From assembly GCA_021413845.1 (NCBI GenBank), contig JAIOPP010000118.1, forward strand, positions 1 to 64,000: 64,000 bases of DNA, written 5' to 3'. Numbering within the stretch: position 1 is the stretch's first letter; each line of letters starts with the position of its first letter. Shown one piece after another: positions 53,734-63,722 of this stretch. The notes beneath the pieces are model-generated. The model did not search any database. It had not been told where the DNA came from and saw only the letters and a list, made by a program, of their open reading frames with translations. The translations under genes and the position numbers were made by a program. The stretch comes from Planctomycetia bacterium. Lineage in GTDB: Bacteria; Planctomycetota; Planctomycetia; Pirellulales; PNKZ01.

Positions 53734-54666
53734 ATGGCTAAGGCTCGCGCACTCGATAAACGTCGCAAAGCGATCCGCAACATCCGCAAGATCACGCGGA
53801 CGATGGAGCTGATCGCGACTGCGCGTTTCAAGAAGGCGATGGATCGTGCTTCGGCCGCCTCGGCTTATACGAAGCGTATCTCCTCGCTCGTCGCCGACTT
53901 GGCTAATGCCGGCCTCGCCGTCAGCCATCCGTTGCTTGAGGCGCGGCCGGAAGTGAAGATCGCGAAGCTGTTAGTGCTGACCGGCAACCGCGGTCTCTGC
54001 GGCGGGTACAACTCCAACATCATTCGGGCCGCGGCGGCCCGCGTCGTCGAGCTTCAGGCAGCCGTCCCGAGCGTGTCCGTCGAGATCTCCGGCAAGCGCG
54101 GCATCTCGGGCTTCAAGACGCGTAACATCACGGCCGATGTGACGTTTACGCACTTCGAAGACAAGCCTCGGTTCGATGAAGTCGAAGTCCTCGCGCAGCG
54201 TTATCTCAACGAATACCTCACCGGCAAGCTCGATCGCCTCGACGTCGCTTACACGCGCTTCGAGACGATGTCGCGACAATACGTCACCGTCGAAACGCTG
54301 CTGCCGCTCGGTGCCTTGGAAGGCCTCGACGGGGCCGCGAAGCCAGGTGCGGCGAAGACGGAAGCCGATGCGGCCGCGGCGAAAAAAGAAGTGAAAGCCG
54401 AAGTGCAGTACGAGTTCTTGCCGTCGGCCCAGAGCATCCTCGAAGAGGTCGTGCCGACGAGCTTCAAAGTGAAGCTTTTCAAGTTCTTTCTCGATGCGGC
54501 CGTGAGCGAGCAGATCGCACGAATGACGGCCATGAAAGCCGCGACCGACAATGCCAACAAGATCATCAAGAAACTCGCGATGACCTACAACCGCGCTCGG
54601 CAAAGCCAGATTACGGGCGAGATCATGGAAGTGCTCGGCGGCGTCGAAGCACTCAAAAATAAATAA
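53734..54666 (+). CDS. atpG: ATP synthase subunit gamma
   Basis: A 310-residue subunit gamma. The N-terminal helix (RKAIRNIRKITRTMELIATARF) and C-terminal MTYNRARQSQITGEIMEVLGG form the central shaft. An Ala/Lys-rich insert of about 25 residues (GAAKPGAAKTEADAAAAKKE) makes it slightly longer than usual. A heptad-repeat array begins at its stop. Confidence 0.97.
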   Translation: MAKARALDKRRKAIRNIRKITRTMELIATARFKKAMDRASAASAYTKRISSLVADLANAGLAVSHPLLEARPEVKIAKLLVLTGNRGLCGGYNSNIIRAAAARVVELQAAVPSVSVEISGKRGISGFKTRNITADVTFTHFEDKPRFDEVEVLAQRYLNEYLTGKLDRLDVAYTRFETMSRQYVTVETLLPLGALEGLDGAAKPGAAKTEADAAAAKKEVKAEVQYEFLPSAQSILEEVVPTSFKVKLFKFFLDAAVSEQIARMTAMKAATDNANKIIKKLAMTYNRARQSQITGEIMEVLGGVEALKNK

Positions 54667-54735
54667 TGACTAATGACTAAATCCTAATGACTGAAGTAAC
54701 ACTTTTTAGACATTAGTCATTAGACCTTAGTCATT
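54665..54735. repeat. Opposed AATGACT heptads inside the atp operon
   Basis: Four in-phase units of the AATGACT type (54665-54692) overlap the atpG stop codon. Fifteen bases later four inverted units (54708-54735, AGTCATT type) face them. The arms can pair over more than 20 positions. It lies between atpG and atpD, where the operon is normally continuous. Confidence 0.8.
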
Positions 54736-54746
54736 CGAAACCCTGA

Positions 54747-56243
<1,497 letters not shown>

Positions 56244-56246
56244 GCT

Positions 56247-56678
56247 ATGTCGCAAGCAACCGAAACTCCCGTCCGCGGCACGCACACGATGCGCGTCGTC
56301 GTCGTCACACCGGAAGCGACGCTCGTCGACGACACGGCCGATTTCGTCGCCTTGCCGTTGTTCGACGGCGAGATCGGCATCGCACCCAGCCATAGCCCGA
56401 TGATCGGCCGCTTAGGCTTCGGCGAGCTGCGCATCGAGCGCGGCGACAACGAACGCCGGCTCTACGTCGACGGCGGCTTCGTGCAAGTGGCCGACGACGT
56501 CATCTCGGTCCTGACGAACAAAGCCGTCGACGTGAAAGACCTCGACGCTGCGACGGCCGCAGCACAGCTGGAAGCGGCGATTAAAATGCCGGCCAACACC
56601 GACGAGCTGCTCGCCATCCGCGACCGCACGATCGCCCAAGCCCGCGCGCAGCTGCACGCGGCCCGCAAGGCGAAGTAG
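56247..56678 (+). CDS. atpC: ATP synthase subunit epsilon
   Basis: A 143-residue subunit. The N-terminal beta barrel has VVVVTPEATLVDDTADFVALP and GEIGIAPSHSPMIGRLG. Two C-terminal helices (ATAAAQLEAAIKM and IAQARAQLHAARK) form the inhibitory arm. It is the last gene of the operon and starts three bases after atpD. Confidence 0.95.
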   Translation: MSQATETPVRGTHTMRVVVVTPEATLVDDTADFVALPLFDGEIGIAPSHSPMIGRLGFGELRIERGDNERRLYVDGGFVQVADDVISVLTNKAVDVKDLDAATAAAQLEAAIKMPANTDELLAIRDRTIAQARAQLHAARKAK

Positions 56679-56775
56679 CACGCGTCGCACGTCGACCCGC
56701 AAACGATCGCCCCGTAAACCGTCAAGCCGCTCACGCTTGCGATTTCGCGGACTGCACACGCCGCAGCGCAACCAT

Positions 56776-57855
56776 CTACTTCTCCAACTCCACGCCGGTC
56801 GCCGTCACCGTGATTTCGGCCGGAATAAAGCCGGGATCGAGATAGTCGACCGAGAGAAATTGCTTTTCGTTGCGGAAGGCGATGTCGCCGATCTTGTCTT
56901 CGAGCTTGGTCACGTCTTCCGTCCAGCCGGCCGACGTCAGCTGCTTGCGCCAAGCATCGACGATCCCTTTCGCCTGACCCGTGGCGACTTCGAAATTCAG
57001 CCGATTCTTTCTCTGCTCGATTGCCTGCGCAGCGGCAGGGACCGCGAGCTTGATCTTCGGCAGGGGGCGTTCCTCGTCTTTCTTCTTTTGCTCGAGCTCC
57101 GCTTGGAAGCGCGCTTCCTGCTCCGCCACTTCGGCCGCGGACAGGTGCTTCAGAGACACCCGCCGCTTCCCTTCGACCTCGTTCATTTGTAGCGTCAGCA
57201 TATCCTTGGCCGGGTTGCGAAAGATCAGCTCGTCCTTAAAGTCGATCTTAAACGGTCTGTCGGTAGTCGCTTTCCAGTCCGACTTGCCGAGCGTGCTGCG
57301 ATAATACGTTTCGACGTCCGCCAAGCTCGACGACGTGTCGAAAGACACCTGCTTCGTCGAATCGGAATATTGCAATCCTTGGGCGTCTGCCGGCGCCGGA
57401 AGATCGACCGCGATCTTTTGCGCGATATACGAGATCATCGTCTTGCCCCCTTGCGCAGGAGCCGAGCCGGTGCTTGCCATCAGCCGCACGAGGTTCCGTT
57501 TGAAATCCTGCGTTCCCTCGACGGAGCCGTAAGGGGTCCAGCCTTCGGCTTGAAGTAATTTCGCGATTTCCCTCGCCGTCGGCTCCACTGCGGTTTCGGT
57601 AACGTACATCGCCACGTCGGGACTAACCACGAGCGGCTTCGCTCCGGACGGCACCGGCAGCTTAGCGAGATCGATGCCCGACGGGGAAAGCGCCACGGTC
57701 GAAACATGGCCGGGCGATTGCGCCGTACGAACGCCCGGTGCCGAGCCGGCCGCTTGAGGCGCCTCGTTCGTCCCTTCGGAGCAGCCCGTGCAGTTGCTCA
57801 ACAGCGCTGCGGCGTAGATCAAGCAAACGATTCGGCTCGACAAGGTTCGCCGCAT
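56776..57855 (-). CDS. Hypothetical lipoprotein
   Basis: A 359-residue protein with a lipoprotein-type signal (LIYAAALLSNCTGCSEG). Two repeat-like halves share VTETAVEPTAREIAKLLQAEGW and GIVDAWRKQLTSAGWTED, and a central charged coiled-coil (AEQEARFQAELEQKKKDEE) separates them. No family was recognised. It converges with the atp operon. A role in the cell envelope is likely. Confidence 0.75.
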   Translation of the reverse strand: MRRTLSSRIVCLIYAAALLSNCTGCSEGTNEAPQAAGSAPGVRTAQSPGHVSTVALSPSGIDLAKLPVPSGAKPLVVSPDVAMYVTETAVEPTAREIAKLLQAEGWTPYGSVEGTQDFKRNLVRLMASTGSAPAQGGKTMISYIAQKIAVDLPAPADAQGLQYSDSTKQVSFDTSSSLADVETYYRSTLGKSDWKATTDRPFKIDFKDELIFRNPAKDMLTLQMNEVEGKRRVSLKHLSAAEVAEQEARFQAELEQKKKDEERPLPKIKLAVPAAAQAIEQRKNRLNFEVATGQAKGIVDAWRKQLTSAGWTEDVTKLEDKIGDIAFRNEKQFLSVDYLDPGFIPAEITVTATGVELEK

Positions 57856-57890
57856 GAGAGTTCCCTTCTATTTTTCGCTGAGGAGTTCGC

Positions 57891-57995
57891 ATGAAAAAAA
57901 CAGGCGTTTCACGACCGGAATTATTCATGTCGCACGGTCGATTGTACATGCCCCTACGATCGCAACGCCGTGGCGCCGGCGTTCGGCCCGCATAA
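57891..57995 (+). CDS. Candidate 34-residue basic small protein
   Basis: ATG at 57891 has AGGAG five bases upstream, a near-ideal ribosome site. The product (KKTGVSRPELFMSHGRLYM then PLRSQRRGAGVRPA) is very basic, with no cysteines. It lies between the divergent lipoprotein and FHA-like genes. No family was recognised. It may be a real small protein or a chance ORF. Confidence 0.4.
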   Translation: MKKTGVSRPELFMSHGRLYMPLRSQRRGAGVRPA

Positions 57996-58194
57996 ACTGA
58001 CCAAGCCCCACCGTCGACCTGGGCGGGTTGTGAAATTGCGCGAGCCGGCCAAAAGCCGTTCACGCCCCTCGCGTGGCTTGCCGAAGCATGTACTACGGCG
58101 AGCCGGGGACTTGGTTCGAGGCTCGCTCGACCCTTTCGACGACTTCCGTTCGCCGCCCCATTCGTTCGGCATCGCTCCTCGAGATACTCGTTCT
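57996..58194. other. Spacer before the FHA-like gene
   Basis: About 200 bases. A plus-strand frame is open through it and would extend the next protein by 75 residues. That extension is Arg/Ser/Pro-rich and is not taken as coding. Confidence 0.35.
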
Positions 58195-58716
58195 ATGCAC
58201 CGCCCGATTCGTCGTCATGGCTCGCACTCCGCCGGTCGCTCCCATCTTCCGACCCGGCTCCCGACCGTCTCCCTCGAGATCACGCGCGGTCGGGCTCGCA
58301 ACAGCGTCCGCCGCATCGAAGGGCTGGCCTACCTGATCGGCTCGGCCGAGGACAACGATCTCGTGCTCGCCGACTCCCAATTTCCCGACTCGCATTCCTA
58401 TCTGCTCCGCAGCCCGCTCGGCCTGACCCTCTGCTGGCTCGGCGACGGACCGGAGATCACGGTCGATGCGGTGCCCGTGCTCTCGTCGGCGCTGGTGCCC
58501 GACGGGGCTCGGCTCCGCACCGGTCCTTATGAGTTTAGGATTCGCCTGGAATGGCCGACGACTTCGGCCGCAGAGGTCGCCGCGTCGACCGGCGAAATCG
58601 GCGAGTCCGACTTTCCGCGCTCGATCACGCGCCCGGAGATCGTGATCGCCGACGTGCCCCTTTCGCCGTGGGGCTCGTCGTCGCCGACTTCGTTTTCGAT
58701 CACGGGCAACTACTGA
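58195..58716 (+). CDS. FHA-like domain protein
   Basis: A 173-residue protein. Residues 25-115 form a beta sandwich resembling FHA: LEITRGRARNSVRRIEG, LIGSAEDNDLVLADSQFPDSHSYLL and LVPDGARLRTGPYEFRIRL. The conserved Gly-Arg and Ser-x-x-His of true phosphothreonine-binding FHA domains appear as IGSAEDN and SHSY, so binding may be changed. The start is ATG 58195. No kinase gene is near. Confidence 0.7.
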   Translation: MHRPIRRHGSHSAGRSHLPTRLPTVSLEITRGRARNSVRRIEGLAYLIGSAEDNDLVLADSQFPDSHSYLLRSPLGLTLCWLGDGPEITVDAVPVLSSALVPDGARLRTGPYEFRIRLEWPTTSAAEVAASTGEIGESDFPRSITRPEIVIADVPLSPWGSSSPTSFSITGNY

Positions 58717-58813
58717 CGCCGCGCCGATCGCTCGGGCATGTTCCCTGTTTGTCGGTGTTATCGATCGTCGGTTATCGTAAAACTTCGCAGACGTTTTTCG
58801 AGGTGATTCAACG

Positions 58814-59044
58814 ATGGGTGTCGTTCGCACGGTCGTCACGGCTCTTCCGCAAGTCGCTTCCGCAGAAAAAATCTATCGCGTCGACGCCGGCCCCGGCGAG
58901 CCGACGGCGAAGCCTGCCGCGGCGGCTACGCATCGCGCGGTCCTCGGCGCTACGGTCGTGAGCGTCGATCTGCAGCAACTTCTGGCCGATCTCGATGCCG
59001 AATCGCGCCGCTTGATCGGCCCCTCGACTCCGCCCCGCGATTAA
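58814..59044 (+). CDS. Small hypothetical protein
   Basis: A 76-residue protein with GAGGTGATT upstream, a strong ribosome site. The codon pattern resembles the real genes nearby. The C-terminal half (VVSVDLQQLLADLDAES) is probably helical. Its stop codon touches the stop of the convergent ABC permease. No family was recognised. Confidence 0.55.
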   Translation: MGVVRTVVTALPQVASAEKIYRVDAGPGEPTAKPAAAATHRAVLGATVVSVDLQQLLADLDAESRRLIGPSTPPRD

Positions 59045-60939
59045 GCTGGCCGATCGTCCGCGGCTTCGCTCGGTGCGGCGCCGGCCTGCGAGGCGAGTTC
59101 GGCAACCGTCGACGGAGCGCGATCGAACCCGCCTGCCGTGCGCGGCCTGAGGCGCGGGCCGCCGGCGCTGCGCGTCGAGCGGCCGGCGTAGCGATCGAAC
59201 GCGTCGACGAGATTCGCGTAGAGCAGCGCCGTGCAGCCGACGTAAACGAGTAACGAGACAAAACCGCCGCCCAGAAACGCTTTTGAGGCCCGGTCTGCCC
59301 CGATGCCCGAATGCGTCCATTCGAACATTGTCGGATGGCAAGCCGAAAGCAGCACGGGCAATGAGAACGATGCGAAGAATACCGTCTCCTCCCCTCCGGA
59401 TGCGGCGAGCGCCACGAAGCCGGTGAGGATCAGCGGCGCGATCGAAACGCCGAGAATCATGATGGCCAGCGCCAAGCCCATCGACTTGAGCGAGGTCGCC
59501 GCTTGCAACGAACACCGCAAGCCGAGGCAAGCCGCAAAGAGTGCCGCAACGAGATGCAGCGGGATCAAGAGCGGCAAGAGGAATAAGAACGATGGACGAA
59601 GGATCGCGGTCAACAGCCAAGCGATGAGAATCGTGGCATACCAGTAGCGCACCCCATAAAGCGTGGCGAGAATCTTCGCCCGCACGATCTCCTTCCCTTC
59701 GAGCGGCGTGCTCATCAGCGTGAGCCAGGTATCCTTCTCCCGTTCCCCGGTGATCGAGCCGGCGGAATTGCTCGTCACCAGCAGCAGCATGAGCCCGAAA
59801 ATCATCGGCACGCCGGTCATCGAGGCGAGCTCCATCGGCGAAGGATTCCCGCGGCCGTTGTAGCCTGTGCGCCAGTAGATGTCCGTGATGCTCCCGATAA
59901 AAGCGACGCTGAGGACGTAGGCGATCATGAGAAACAAAAGAATCGTAGCGATTCGTCCCGACCAACCGAGACGGATCGCCGTTCGTTGCGATGTCATCTC
60001 CTTCCACAGCATCGCTTGCTCGCCGACGGCCCGTCGCTTGCGCGTGAAGATCGCCGGCAGAGCGCCCAGTTTCTTTATGATGGAATCATTGGCCGCGCGC
60101 CCCGCAATCTTGAGGTAAAACCGCCGCACACCGATGACGGCCGAGAGCGCGAGCAGCGCCGAAGCCGCGAGGTAACCGCCGGCGAATATGCCGTAGTTCG
60201 TCGAACTGGGCCCGCCTCGCCCATCGAAGAGCACCGAGCCGAGGAACACGAACGGATGGAACTGGATCAGCCAACGAAGCGTCGTCACCGCTCCGTCCGC
60301 AACCGTTTCTAAGATCGGGTACTTGAATGTTTGGCTCGCAATCCCCTCCATGATTCCCCATGCCATCGGCGGAACCGCCAAGAGCGCGATGATGACGAGG
60401 TAGGCGCGCGTGATCGCTTCGCGGCTCCGCTGGGCTCGAGCCGAGATGGCGAGCGACAACGTCGCCGTCACGCAAAGGACCAAGAACGAGACGCCGAACG
60501 ACGCGAGCATTTGCCCCGGCCCGACGCCGCCGAGCGTCAGCGCGAGTGCGAGAATCGGCAGCCCGACCGCGAGCTGCATAATGACCGACCAGAGTCGGGC
60601 GGCGAATTTGCCTAGCGCAATCTCGGAGTCGCTCAGTTGCGTCGTGAGCAGATAATCGATCGTTTTTCGTTCGTGTTCGACCGAGATCGTGCCGGCGATC
60701 ATCGCCGGCGTCAGCCCAAGTACGACGAGCAATTGGATCCAGGAAAACGAGGCGAAAAACGAAAACGCAAACATCGACTGGCTGCGCAGCGTGGTATCGC
60801 GAAACGACGAGAAGGCCGCGAGGTAGCAGAACCACATCGTGATTAGCAGCACGAACGCATAGATGACCCGCGCGAAGAAATAACGCCGCCGCCGGCCGAC
60901 CGTGAGGAGTTCGATATGAAAGATCGGGCTCAGGATCAT
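59041..60939 (-). CDS. ABC-2 type permease, second of a paralogous pair
   Basis: A 632-residue protein with about twelve membrane segments. The start FHIELLTVGRRRRYFF and the HERKTIDYLLTTQLSDSEI and EREKDTWLTLMSTPLEGKEI repeats match the ABC-2 family of ABC exporters. It shares clear identity with the upstream protein. The ATG overlaps that gene's stop by four bases, which suggests coupled translation. No ATP-binding partner is nearby. Confidence 0.88.
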   Translation of the reverse strand: MILSPIFHIELLTVGRRRRYFFARVIYAFVLLITMWFCYLAAFSSFRDTTLRSQSMFAFSFFASFSWIQLLVVLGLTPAMIAGTISVEHERKTIDYLLTTQLSDSEIALGKFAARLWSVIMQLAVGLPILALALTLGGVGPGQMLASFGVSFLVLCVTATLSLAISARAQRSREAITRAYLVIIALLAVPPMAWGIMEGIASQTFKYPILETVADGAVTTLRWLIQFHPFVFLGSVLFDGRGGPSSTNYGIFAGGYLAASALLALSAVIGVRRFYLKIAGRAANDSIIKKLGALPAIFTRKRRAVGEQAMLWKEMTSQRTAIRLGWSGRIATILLFLMIAYVLSVAFIGSITDIYWRTGYNGRGNPSPMELASMTGVPMIFGLMLLLVTSNSAGSITGEREKDTWLTLMSTPLEGKEIVRAKILATLYGVRYWYATILIAWLLTAILRPSFLFLLPLLIPLHLVAALFAACLGLRCSLQAATSLKSMGLALAIMILGVSIAPLILTGFVALAASGGEETVFFASFSLPVLLSACHPTMFEWTHSGIGADRASKAFLGGGFVSLLVYVGCTALLYANLVDAFDRYAGRSTRSAGGPRLRPRTAGGFDRAPSTVAELASQAGAAPSEAADDRPA

Positions 60940-62810
60940 CGCGAAGCCTCGGGTGCAGCGGTCTGTGCAACAGGTGACGCAACGGGGAGCGCAGCGTGAG
61001 AAACCTTCCGGCCGGAGCGCGGCAGGATGCGGCCGGTCAGGCGATCGAAGCTCGCGTACACGTACCAAGTCAGCGCCGGGGTGACGATCGTATAGGTGGC
61101 AAGAGCCTGCAGCGCCGAAGTCTGCAATCGTTCTTGAAATTCATAAAGGTCGGGCGAGCCGTTCGAGACGACGTAGTGGACGAGAAGATTGTCGAGCAGG
61201 CCGAATAATATGGGAATGATGAACCCCACCGTTGCCTCCGAGCGCTGAGGGTAAGGCTCCAGCGTCTCGATTCCGGCCATCACCAGTAGCGGCAGGCCTG
61301 CCCCGACGATGCCGACCACGACCAGCGACGCTCCGATCGCACGGAGCGAGTTTTTGCAGCGGATCGAGAACAAGGTTCCGACGACGGCGCAAAACCAGCC
61401 GAACAGTAAATGCACGCTGATCAAGATCGGCACGACGTAGGCGAACGGCGGATAACGAACGATGCAACAGGCCCACGTGACGGCGAGAAAGCAGTACCAA
61501 TAGCGAATGGAATAGATTGCGCCGACGATCTTCGCCGTGACGATTTCCTTGGCTGCTAACGGAGTGCTTAAGAGAGTCAGCCAAGAGTCTTGCTCTTTCT
61601 CGGCGGCCACGGAACCCGCGGCGCGAGCCGTGATGAGTAGCAAGATGAGCGCTCCTGCGATCCCTCCCGCCAAGAGAGAAAATTCGTGCAACGGGGTTCG
61701 ATCGAAAGAGACTTGATATCCCCAGCGGTTTGAGTTGTCGAAATCGGTGTAATAGTAAGGGCTCCGATTTCCCGACTCGAGGTCGATCGTTTCGTAGATC
61801 ATCACACCCAGGCCAACGTAGGCGACGAGATAGAGCACGATCGACGCCGTTCGTCCGATCCAGCCGAGCTTGAGCGTGTTCTGTTGCGAGACGAGTTCCT
61901 TCCACAACATCGGAGAGTTGCCGAGCTTGCGTCGGCGCTGCGGCAGCCACCGCGACCAGGCAAAGCGCCCCAGCTTGCCTGCGCCCTGCGAGTGCCCGTT
62001 AACATACGTGCGCCGCACCGCGCGCACCGCCGCGACCAAGCAGACGGCCGAGAAAGCTCCATAGACTATCCCCGCATAGAACGGCGTGGCCCATGGATCG
62101 AAGTGCGACCCGATAGGATCGAACGTCGAAGACAAGAGGATGATCGGGTTCCACGCTACCAACGCGACGATCGAGTCGTACGCAACCCCGCTCCGGACGT
62201 GTAGAACGTCGCTGATAAACCAGCCGAGCAAACAGGGTAAGGCGAGGAGCGCAACCAGCGCCAGATACGTGCTCGTGATCGCCGCACGGCTATGCCTCGT
62301 CGACGCCGAGATCCATAGCGAGAACGACGCGGTTCCCAACAGCACGAGCAGCGCATACCAAAACGTCTTGAACACCATCTCAGGGCCGATCCCGCCGAGC
62401 ATCATCATCATGCCGACGATCGGCAGCGCCACGATCAGCAGCGAGCCGATCGTCAGCAATCGCGCCGAAAACTTTCCGACCGCGATTTCCGTGTCGGTGA
62501 GTTGCGTCGTAAGCAGGTAGTCGATCGTCTTTCGTTCATGTTCCGAAGCGATCGTCCCTGCGACCATCGCCGGCGTGATCAGCAAAATGCAGCCGAGCTG
62601 GATCGAGGCGAACGCGATGAAAAATGTTTGCGTGAGCCGGCCGTAAACTTCGATGGGCAAAGTGCTGTCGTCGACCCAATGCATCACATCGAGGAAACAG
62701 CAGCCGAGCGCGATGAGCAGCCCCAGCGCGTAAGCAACTCGCAGGAAGAAATAACGCCGCCGCCTACCGATCGTCAGCAATTCCACATGCAAGATCGGGC
62801 TGAAGATCAT
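60936..62810 (-). CDS. ABC-2 type permease, first of a paralogous pair
   Basis: A 624-residue membrane protein with the same layout: FSPILHVELLTIGRRRRYFF, HERKTIDYLLTTQLTDTEI, and EKEQDSWLTLLSTPLAAKEI. The two copies, about equal in length, probably arose by duplication. The pair could form a heterodimeric permease for a gliding, export or nutrient system. An ATPase may be encoded elsewhere. Its start is ATG 62810. Confidence 0.88.
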   Translation of the reverse strand: MIFSPILHVELLTIGRRRRYFFLRVAYALGLLIALGCCFLDVMHWVDDSTLPIEVYGRLTQTFFIAFASIQLGCILLITPAMVAGTIASEHERKTIDYLLTTQLTDTEIAVGKFSARLLTIGSLLIVALPIVGMMMMLGGIGPEMVFKTFWYALLVLLGTASFSLWISASTRHSRAAITSTYLALVALLALPCLLGWFISDVLHVRSGVAYDSIVALVAWNPIILLSSTFDPIGSHFDPWATPFYAGIVYGAFSAVCLVAAVRAVRRTYVNGHSQGAGKLGRFAWSRWLPQRRRKLGNSPMLWKELVSQQNTLKLGWIGRTASIVLYLVAYVGLGVMIYETIDLESGNRSPYYYTDFDNSNRWGYQVSFDRTPLHEFSLLAGGIAGALILLLITARAAGSVAAEKEQDSWLTLLSTPLAAKEIVTAKIVGAIYSIRYWYCFLAVTWACCIVRYPPFAYVVPILISVHLLFGWFCAVVGTLFSIRCKNSLRAIGASLVVVGIVGAGLPLLVMAGIETLEPYPQRSEATVGFIIPILFGLLDNLLVHYVVSNGSPDLYEFQERLQTSALQALATYTIVTPALTWYVYASFDRLTGRILPRSGRKVSHAALPVASPVAQTAAPEASR

Positions 62811-63076
62811 AGCGAGCCTGGAGCGTGGTTGACCGACAGGGCTTCCAAACGTGCAGCGCTCGTCGATCGCATGAACCGGCCGACCGGAAACGTGAGCGAA
62901 TTGTAATCGTGGATGCTAGTCGCGATTGTCGGCCTTACGGCAAGACGTGTCAAATCCGCGGCGGAAAAGCATTTAACTCGCCAACCGGCTCGCAACGAAT
63001 GATTGGTCCGTCGTTTGCTTTGCACATAGTAACTCACAATGAAACGACCGCCGTCTCTCACCTAGAAACGCATCCT

Positions 63077-63682
63077 ATGTCGCGTCGACGTAAACACCAC
63101 ACCGAACGATTGCATCGCCTCCGCGAGGAGCAACTTGCCCGAGTTCCGAACCCCGCGCTGACGAAGGTCGTCGATCGAAACATCGCCACGATCTCGCGCT
63201 TGCGCGAGGAAGCCGAGGGGCGCAAGTCGCTGCAAGAACGAGGGGCCGATTGGATCACGCGCTTTTCAGGCAGCATGACGTTCGTGTATCTGCATGCCGC
63301 TTGGTTCGCCGTGTGGATCGTCGTCAATCTCGGCTTGGCAGGTCTGCCGACTTTCGATCCCTATCCGTTCGGGTTGCTCACGCTGATCGTCTCGCTCGAA
63401 GCGATCTTTCTCTCGACGTTCGTGCTCCTCTCGCAAAATCGACAAGCTGCGCTCGCCGACCATCGGGCCGATCTCGACCTGCAGATCAACTTGTTAGCCG
63501 AATATGAAATCACGCGCATCCTATCGCTGGTCGACGCGATCGCCGACAAACTGGAGATCGATGCTTGCCACGATCCCGAACTTGCGGAGTTGGAAAAGGA
63601 TGTCGAGCCCGATGAGCTGCTCAGAAAGATCAACGGCAAGCAGCCGCAGAAGATACGGAAACGCGAAGCCGAAAAGAAGTGA
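63077..63682 (+). CDS. DUF1003 membrane protein
   Basis: A 201-residue protein with two or three membrane segments (FVYLHAAWFAVWIVVNLGL and LLTLIVSLEAIFLSTFVLLSQN). The flanking QNRQAALADHRADLDLQIN is the DUF1003 signature. A Lys/Arg-rich N terminus and C terminus face the cytoplasm. Function is unknown. A longer in-frame extension upstream is spurious. It is divergent from the ABC permease pair. Confidence 0.85.
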   Translation: MSRRRKHHTERLHRLREEQLARVPNPALTKVVDRNIATISRLREEAEGRKSLQERGADWITRFSGSMTFVYLHAAWFAVWIVVNLGLAGLPTFDPYPFGLLTLIVSLEAIFLSTFVLLSQNRQAALADHRADLDLQINLLAEYEITRILSLVDAIADKLEIDACHDPELAELEKDVEPDELLRKINGKQPQKIRKREAEKK

Positions 63683-63722
63683 CGCGGCTTCCATCGGCGG
63701 CGTGCGCGGATTACCGAGCAAA

